Assembly (NCBI GenBank): GCA_015499985.1
Contig: JAAAUF010000810.1
Span: forward strand, 5,242-19,045
DNA length: 13,804 nt
DNA from: Haplosporangium gracile
Lineage: Eukaryota > Mortierellomycota > Mortierellomycetes > Mortierellales > Mortierellaceae
Reading direction: 5' to 3'
The notes under the pieces are model-generated. The model was not told where the DNA came from, did no database searches, and was given only the letters and a program-made list of their open reading frames with translations. The position numbers and the translations under genes were made by a program. Every line of letters begins with the position of its first letter. The first letter of the stretch is position 1. This document shows positions 8,703 to 13,804 of this stretch, piece by piece.

Positions 8703-10982
8703 ATGAGTGACAACCAAGAGGCGAACGTCTCTACTCAACAACAACAGCCCCAGCAGCAGCAGGAGCATATGGCGAAGGCAATGACAAATGGCCCGTCATT
8801 TGCACCGATCAACAATCGACGCGGTGGGCCTATGGATATCGGTGAGCCCATGCAGGATATTCAGCCACCTCCCCAACAACACCAACAGCAGCCTCCGATG
8901 GTGTTTTCGTCCCCTTACGGCGGTGAGACCATACAGCAGCACCACCAGCAGCAGCAGCAGCAGGGTGAGGGACAGTACGACCCTCGAGTGTTAATGCACC
9001 CACTTCAGCCTCAAATCTCGAATCAGTCGACCCAATCCAATCAATCCTTCCAGTCTCTCGAGTCTGCCGATTCATCGCTACAACAACCACAGCAACAAAA
9101 TAATGGCAGTGGTTTTTACGTGGGTTCCGCACTTTATCAGCAACAGCAACAGCAACAGCAGCAGCAGCAACTACAACAGCAGCAGCAACTACAACAGCAA
9201 CAACAACAGCCACAACGATATCACCATCAACAACTTCAGCTGCCCTACACAAACTCGTCCCAGGCAACTACATCGTCGTCCTTGACTTCGGCATCGGGTC
9301 ACTTGGCGCCTCCTCAGCATACGCATGAGAAGCCGCGGTCGAGACGATGGTCGATTACGGGGCGGCTCTTTGAGAAGCGCAAGTCTGTCACAGAGCCGTT
9401 TTCTGCCCCTGGTGGAGCGCAACCGAGTTCTTTTTCGTCGTTATATAAGGGTACTAATTCGAATATTGTGGGTAGTGCGGATGGTGGCGGTGGTAATGGG
9501 AAGGGGGATAGTTGGGGAGGACCTGAGTCGAGTTTTGGAGGCCGTGCGAACAATAATGGCGGAAACTTTAATCATATCAACAATACCAGTAACTATCAAG
9601 GACACCTCAACAACAACAACAACAACAGCAACCTCGACAACAACAACAATCACAGCAACAACAACAGCAACAGCACGACGACAGCGGCAAGCACTAGCAC
9701 TAATTCTCAGAGCAGCAACAATGGAGGATCAGGAGAAACGGACTCAAAAAACAACTCACCCCCAGGTAGTAACGGAAACAGTCGTCGGTCGAGTCTCGCA
9801 GATCTCCCCAAGGCAATCTTATCGTCCCTCCGTCGGAGCTCGTTGGTCGGTCCCGGGGATGCGGGTGGTGTGTTGGCTGCTGCTTGTGCTGTTTCGATGG
9901 CCAGTTCTGGAGCCGGACAAGGACAGGGGCAAGGCGGTTTGAGTGCGGAGGAGGGTGAGGATCAGGATGAGGATGGAACTCCCAGAGTCGTGATGGCTGT
10001 CCCCAAGGCCCCACCACAGCATCCACGTATCAGTCGACCTCTACCCAAGAGCATCCTCAAGAAGCAGTTTTTCGAGGTTAACCCCACCAATGCTGCTGCC
10101 GCTTCAGGTGCCGATTCTGCTGCAGGTAGTACTGCAGCGTCTACTGGAGAGGCCTCTGCTTCGGCGGCTGCCGCTGCTGCTGGTGCCAATGCGACCGCCA
10201 GCAACAACAATGATCAACAGAGAACACCTGTCGACCGGACGATGAGCTCGGAGACTGTCCACCCAATGGCGACTGCAGATATGGACGTCACGGACATCAA
10301 CCTCCTCACCCCCACAGACCATCGTGCTCAACTCCTGACTCACTCGCCTCCACCAAACCACCCCCAACAACACTTTGTCACCGAATACTTTGGCAAGAAC
10401 AGCAACCCGACGTTGATGGGTGGTGCTGGATCGCCCATACCCAGCAACAACTCTGACAGCGTTAACAGCTCCAGTAACAACAAAGTACAGCAAGGGTCAG
10501 TATCTTCGTCGTCATCGCAGGGGGCTGCCTTCCCGCCAGATTTCACACCAGGGGTGCAATCGAACTCGTACTACAAGGACCGGGGCGGCGAGCGTGGTCA
10601 AGGGTCCGTCGGGGATTTTGTCTCCCAGGATGAGCTCCTCACCCAACAGATGATCGGCATCAGTTCCCGGGCCCAGGATCTTGCGAACCAGTACTATAGC
10701 ACCAACACCAACAACCAAACCTCGGTTACCCGCCCCTCCGCGCCCATCGCTTCCGCTGCTGCCGGCGCCAGTGGAATGAAAAGGTCGATTAACTTCCTGG
10801 AGACTGTCGAGATCATCCCAGCGCATAGGAAGGGGGAATATAACCGACAGAGCGACAAGCATGCGACGTTCAAGATCTTGACTCCTGACATGAAGTGCGA
10901 GATCCGGGATGAGTTGAATACTTATAAGATGCGGGAGATGGCGGTCCATGTTGAGAGTATGGCTAATACTGCCTTCCATTAG
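8703..10982 (+). CDS. polyQ/polyN protein with Bni4/Afr1-like PP1-docking C-terminus
   Basis: Intronless, 759 aa. Residues 1-190 are Gln-rich, with a Q tract around 146-170. RRWS (Ser217), RRSS (Ser364) and RRSS (Ser380) fit the PKA consensus. A polyN region lies near 303-326, an acidic stretch EEGEDQDED near 418, PLPKSILKKQFF near 447 and an Ala-rich run around 461-500. The last 68 residues are not low-complexity: KRSINF (693-698), EIIPAHRKGEYNR, ILTPDMK, IRDELNTYKMREMAVHVES. KRSINF fits the RVxF motif for the protein phosphatase PP1. Order and spacing (RVxF, EYxR, LTP, I..ELN.YKM.EM.VH near the end) recall yeast Bni4 and Afr1, which tie Glc7/PP1 and septins to bud-neck or mating-projection sites. 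Family membership is from memory of the pattern; role in cell-wall or polarity signalling is inferred. The disordered N-terminus gives no function. Confidence 0.8.
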   Translation: MSDNQEANVSTQQQQPQQQQEHMAKAMTNGPSFAPINNRRGGPMDIGEPMQDIQPPPQQHQQQPPMVFSSPYGGETIQQHHQQQQQQGEGQYDPRVLMHPLQPQISNQSTQSNQSFQSLESADSSLQQPQQQNNGSGFYVGSALYQQQQQQQQQQQLQQQQQLQQQQQQPQRYHHQQLQLPYTNSSQATTSSSLTSASGHLAPPQHTHEKPRSRRWSITGRLFEKRKSVTEPFSAPGGAQPSSFSSLYKGTNSNIVGSADGGGGNGKGDSWGGPESSFGGRANNNGGNFNHINNTSNYQGHLNNNNNNSNLDNNNNHSNNNSNSTTTAASTSTNSQSSNNGGSGETDSKNNSPPGSNGNSRRSSLADLPKAILSSLRRSSLVGPGDAGGVLAAACAVSMASSGAGQGQGQGGLSAEEGEDQDEDGTPRVVMAVPKAPPQHPRISRPLPKSILKKQFFEVNPTNAAAASGADSAAGSTAASTGEASASAAAAAAGANATASNNNDQQRTPVDRTMSSETVHPMATADMDVTDINLLTPTDHRAQLLTHSPPPNHPQQHFVTEYFGKNSNPTLMGGAGSPIPSNNSDSVNSSSNNKVQQGSVSSSSSQGAAFPPDFTPGVQSNSYYKDRGGERGQGSVGDFVSQDELLTQQMIGISSRAQDLANQYYSTNTNNQTSVTRPSAPIASAAAGASGMKRSINFLETVEIIPAHRKGEYNRQSDKHATFKILTPDMKCEIRDELNTYKMREMAVHVESMANTAFH
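9138..9210 (+). repeat. CAG/CAA polyglutamine tract
   Basis: Mixed CAG and CAA codons, interrupted by CTA (Leu) twice, coding about two dozen Gln. The CAA interruptions should make it less prone to slippage than pure CAG. Several shorter Q runs lie upstream in the same gene (8738-8763, 8935-8962). Confidence 0.9.
9609..9681 (+). repeat. AAC-rich polyasparagine tract
   Basis: AAC/AAT codons interrupted by Ser, Leu, Asp and His in the middle of the polyQ/polyN protein. Same frame as the gene, so it is coding low complexity. Confidence 0.85.
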
Positions 10983-11829
10983 GTATAGGTGGAGGTGGAA
11001 GGGTATTGTGTTGTGTATATACAGTAGCTTTTTGTAAATTTCTTTTTCTTTCTCTTCTTGTTTGACTTGCTTTCCATGAGTAAAAATTGCACTATTTTGT
11101 ATGCTACTAGCAGACTTGAAGGGCTAATAGTTGGGAGATTAATGATTATCCTGTCTCTATCCCTGCAAAAAAAAAAAAAGCGTCCTTTAAACTTGCCGCA
11201 TTCAACACAATGCTTAACTCCAGTGGCCACGTTTTGCTTGATCCCACTTGTAGAGATTGTCGCGTGAAAAATAACACACGTTTCATCTGTTTAGCACAAT
11301 GAGGGTGGCGCAAGGGAGTTGTCCGAAGAATGCTGGGATTTGGGGTAGAAGAGCAGCAGTAGAAAGCTAAGGATCGAATTGGGGGGAGGGGAGAGAGGGA
11401 AAAAAAAAAGGTTGGCCGTCAAGTAGAGCAAACAGCATCAGTACCTGTTTTTTGAATCCGCTCACTTGCCAGCCGTGCTTACTTCTTTTCTCTGATCCAA
11501 CTGTAGATGTTTTCCACATGTCAAAGGACTCCCACCACTTTTCTGTTGGACAAGGACTCTCCTCTGGCATGTTTGCTTCCTTGTTGGGGTAAAAGGCCTA
11601 AAATAAAGAGTGTTGAGTGCAAAAGAAAGGTGGAGTAACGCATGAAGAAGAAACGGAATTAAGCCAATCGGGAGATCGAGTTCCTTCCCGATGGTTGTTG
11701 CATTTTTTTTTATTTCTGATCAGTCGTCGCGTCGCTATAGGTCAAAACGAATCTGGTTCTCCCTTTGATTTCAATTTTCTCTATCACCAACAATCTAAAG
11801 TAGTGTTTCTAACCAGTTTTTTTTATTGA
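10983..11829. other. mostly empty intergenic stretch after the Bni4-like gene
   Basis: The first 120 bases are a T-rich trailer with a TATATA element (near 11017) but no close AATAAA. An A13 run is near 11167-11179, G-rich sequence near 11380-11400 and an A10 run near 11400-11409. Apart from one tentative minus-strand exon at 11445-11570 I see no gene. AATAAA on the plus strand at 11602-11607 has no obvious owner. Confidence 0.5.
11445..11570 (-). CDS. tentative first coding exon of an unrecognised minus-strand protein
   Basis: From ATG at 11570 the frame codes MPEESPCPTEKWWESFDMWK and about 20 further residues. It is a non-repetitive, Trp-rich peptide unlike the low-complexity shadows around it. 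It ends either at a GTAAGC donor (exon 11483-11570) or a GTACTG donor (exon 11445-11570). A TTTTAG acceptor-like site sits just upstream of the ATG (near 11600), so the exon could begin there in the same frame (AFYPNKEAN before the Met). I could not place a convincing downstream exon, although frames stay open after a CCTTAG acceptor near 11371. Product not recognised; it may be spurious. Confidence 0.25.
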
Positions 11830-12250
11830 TCGAGTCAACTGGTTAACCGATCAAAAAGGTTAACCTATTTTTTTTACCAGTCAATTGGCCATCTATTGAC
11901 CATCTATTAACCGTTATTTAACCAGCTAACCGATCAACGATTAACCGATTGACCGGTCAAACAATTGACGAAGTAAGTGATTAATGCATGCATGCAACCT
12001 TTTTTTTCGTCGCACCCACGTTCAGTTGATTAACCGATGGTTGATGGATTGGCCATTTAACTTATTCACCTGCAAATCGGCTAGCTAATCATCAATTGAC
12101 CAGACGGTTGACTGACCATATTAACCGATGTTTGACCACAAAATTGACTTGACCTTTTGACGAACTAATCGATACGATCAAGCAGCCAAATATTCTTTTT
12201 GACCGAGAATAAATTGGTTAAAACCTCTGCTCAAAGGGCTGGCGTCAAAC
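11830..12250. repeat. dense irregular cluster of TTAACC/TTGACC words
   Basis: TTAACC occurs at 11843, 11860, 11907, 11918, 11941, 12030 and 12121, and TTGACC at 11896, 11949, 12096, 12132, 12149 and 12199. Reverse-complement forms occur at 11841, 11858, 11955 and 12216. TAACCGAT is repeated five times and GGTTAACC palindromes occur twice. Spacing is irregular and there is no open frame. At equal base frequencies about 0.2 plus-strand TTRACC hits would be expected in 362 bp against 13 seen. Could be a decayed satellite or a binding-site cluster. Confidence 0.75.
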
Positions 12251-12777
12251 TGATGGTCCACTTAGTATCTGAAAATATATTTTTTGATCAGTTAGTCTCA
12301 GTTCATCATCAAAAATATTATTCCCAGTAACACAAGACTGGTACCGTGATTGAGATGATCAAGCATTGAGAAATGAGAGCTTCCCATACCCCCATGCTCC
12401 CAAGCCAAGAAAAACAAGAAAGAACAGAAAGACAAAAAGAAAAAGAAAAACAAACAGAAAAAGCCGCGGACCTACAAGAGGGAGTGGTATTTTGGGCTCC
12501 TTTTCTTCCTTTTCTTCTCCGTCGTCATTTTTCGATTTCCCCTTTTTAATTTCTCAAACTCCTTTTTTTCCCCACACACAACCCGTCAGCACGCTCCGAT
12601 TATACGTCCTCCCCTGTTGTTATTTCATCTTCCCCTATTCCTACCCTTTCTTCTTCTTCTTCTTCACTAACAACATCAACAAGTTACATCCCTCTAATCG
12701 CTACACCCCTGCCAACCACACAAGCGAAACCAAGCACGCACGCAATAATAGAAGCAACGGTCTCGCCTCTCAAACGG
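12251..12777 (+). other. AT-rich then A- and pyrimidine-rich leader-like sequence
   Basis: 12250-12340 is AT-rich. 12405-12475 is rich in AAAGAAAAAC-type words, and 12497-12670 in long C/T tracts ending with TTC repeats (12650-12665). The composition matches the leaders in front of the host genes here, so it may be the 5' region of the frame starting at 12778. No gene is supported inside it; the open frame that crosses it is low complexity. Confidence 0.4.
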
Positions 12778-13150
12778 ATGGAACTACCGATCACCTCGCC
12801 TCGAACAGGATACAACAATGCAGACAAACACAACAAACGGCTACACCGAAAAGCACTGAACAGAACCACCGACGAGTACATTATCTACCGCAAGGACCAT
12901 GAGACCAGCGTGAGGCAACAGAAACTGGACAAGCTGAAGGAGGCGGCACAGCGCAAGCAGGTCAGAACAGAGAACACCAGGAAGGCAAAAGAGGCAGCAG
13001 AGGAAGCGCTCACACTCCAGCGGAGATTCAGACGACAGGTGACGGTTCGCAGGAAGGAGCTGGCAGAGGAAGCCTATCAACTGTTCCCAAATATCGCAGT
13101 CCTGATAAACAACAAGCAAAACACAATACGCCAAACACAAGTTCAAACAC
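12778..13150 (+). CDS. hypothetical basic coiled-coil-like protein fragment
   Basis: From ATG 12778 the frame codes about 120 residues before it crosses into sequence whose real frame is the RNase H remnant. Residues 40-100 are rich in Lys, Arg, Glu, Gln and Ala with heptad-like spacing (KLDKLKEAAQRKQ, KAKEAAEEALTLQRRFRRQ), suggesting a charged helix or coiled coil, followed by AEEAYQLFPNIAVLINN. No family recognised. It could be the 5' part of the retroelement, with the reverse transcriptase region deleted, or a host exon next to an insertion. The frame stays formally open to 13404, but that part overlaps the RNase H frame and is likely meaningless. Confidence 0.4.
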
Positions 13151-13804
13151 GCTATCATGGATCCAACAGCATAGGAGTTTATAGAAGAAAACGGGAAGGA
13201 GGCCAGGCCAGGTGTGCGACACATCTATTCAGACGGCTCAATGGTGCACAGGGGGAAGAAGGAGTGTGCCATGGCGTTCGCAGCCGTAGGAGAGGAGCAG
13301 GAGGCGGTGCAGGGGACCACCAAAGGATTTGCGTCGTCTGTCAAAGCAGAACTAATGGGCTTGATAGCAGAGGTCAACGCCACATCCGAGGACCAGGACT
13401 TTAACATTCGACTCGAAAACTAGACCGTGGTGAAGCAGTTCCGGGATGTCTTCGTCATCGGAAACGGGCGTCAGTGAGGATGAAACTACGGTGCGACTTT
13501 GCCGCGGAGTGGGCGGTAGTGGCAAGATATGCAACGAACGTACGGGGACCACAGCATTTGAGTAGATCAAGGGGCGCGATGGAGATGAGTGGAATGAGAG
13601 GGCGGATCTAACGGCGAAGGAGGCTCAATCCCAGACCGGACAAGCATGACAGGTCGACAGATCCGCCCAGGACGATATCAAGTACTCGTTAACGATGGCC
13701 GGAGAGACGCTAGGTCAGAACACGGGGCATGTGCTGAAGATGCAGACCTCAAGACGCTGGCACCAGGAGTGGAGGGCGCTCAAGAGGACCAAGAGGTCGA
13801 TTCC
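13100..13804 (+). pseudogene. decayed RNase H region of a LINE-type retrotransposon, running off the right edge
   Basis: Pieces of an RNase H domain occur in order but in three frames. HIYSDGSM (Asp codon at 13232) and SSVKAELMGLIAEV (Glu codon at 13349) lie in one frame. CDFAAEWAVVARYA lies in a second (about 13474-13556), and IKGRDGDEWNERADLTAKEA in the third (from 13557). TAG at 13172, TAG at 13421 (LEN-stop-TVVKQF where DNQ is usual), TAG at 13563 (where Trp is usual) and TGA at 13647 interrupt it. The third catalytic Asp is Glu, and the usual His of KGH is Arg. After the domain, GQNTGHVLKMQTSRRWHQEW continues to the edge. In LINEs RNase H follows the reverse transcriptase, which is absent here, so the copy is internally deleted or 5'-truncated as well as mutated. 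Confidence 0.8.

Noticed and set aside
8830..9267. Minus-strand Val/Ala-rich frame opposite the polyQ tracts
   Set aside because: Antisense of CAG/CAA repeats gives Val/Leu/Ala runs without meaning.
11667..11692. Inverted repeat ATCGGGA / TCCCGAT with a GATCGAGTTC-like loop, briefly tRNA-like
   Set aside because: Only a seven-base stem and no cloverleaf partners (D-arm, anticodon arm, acceptor) around it.
11843..12221. TTAACC cluster as a telomere tract or CRISPR array
   Set aside because: Words are irregularly spaced and differ from TTAGGG-type telomere repeats; there are no constant repeats or spacers.
12366..12902. 178-codon Lys/Arg- then Phe/Ser-rich open frame
   Set aside because: Translation of A-rich and pyrimidine-rich leader sequence with no domain; overlaps the more credible frame at 12778.

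Overview
The window looks like nuclear DNA of an early-diverging fungus. A mucoromycote of the Mortierella kind is my best guess, though no marker gene here proves it. Reasons: short GT..TAG introns (about 90-300 bp, several with CTAAC/CTAAT branch-point-like words), pyrimidine-rich leaders and trailers, long polyQ/polyN and Ser/Thr tracts, a Bni4-like phosphatase-targeting protein typical of fungi, and a decayed LINE-type retrotransposon. There are no bacterial operon features. Exon structures below were built by hand from splice signals, reading phase and family resemblance.

Layout: (1) Minus strand, 988 down to the left edge: the first four exons of a ChaC-type glutathione-specific gamma-glutamylcyclotransferase, whose 3' end lies off the window. 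The window starts with T20 followed by G12, which may be a real intronic homopolymer or an assembly artefact. (2) Plus strand, 1205-2129: a three-exon gene whose C-terminal half resembles BORCS8 (BORC complex, lysosome/vacuole positioning) behind a long Thr/Ser/Gly-rich extension. It is divergent from the ChaC gene and shares a short upstream region with it. (3) Plus strand, 2502-7744: an eight-exon gene of about 1385 aa for a nuclear-basket FG nucleoporin. It has an N-terminal amphipathic segment, two RanBP2-type zinc fingers, about 690 residues of FG repeats and a basic RKI-containing tail, so it combines Nup153-like and Nup1-like traits. (4) Plus strand, 8703-10982: an intronless 759 aa polyQ/polyN protein with PKA-type RRxS sites and a conserved C-terminal segment that starts with an RVxF-like PP1-docking motif, as in Bni4/Afr1-type proteins. 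(5) 10983-11829: sparse sequence with one tentative minus-strand exon. (6) 11830-12250: a dense, irregular cluster of TTAACC/TTGACC words, the most unusual non-coding signal here. (7) 12250-13804: a pyrimidine-rich leader, an open frame for a basic coiled-coil-like protein, then a retroelement RNase H remnant broken by stops and frame changes that runs off the right edge.

The genes do not form a pathway: glutathione turnover, organelle positioning, nuclear transport and phosphatase targeting are unrelated housekeeping functions, with a repeat-rich flank on the right. No tRNA, rRNA or CRISPR array was seen. No wholly new system is demonstrated. The best leads are the nucleoporin's hybrid architecture, the BORCS8-like protein in a fungus, the PP1-docking polyQ protein, and the TTRACC cluster.
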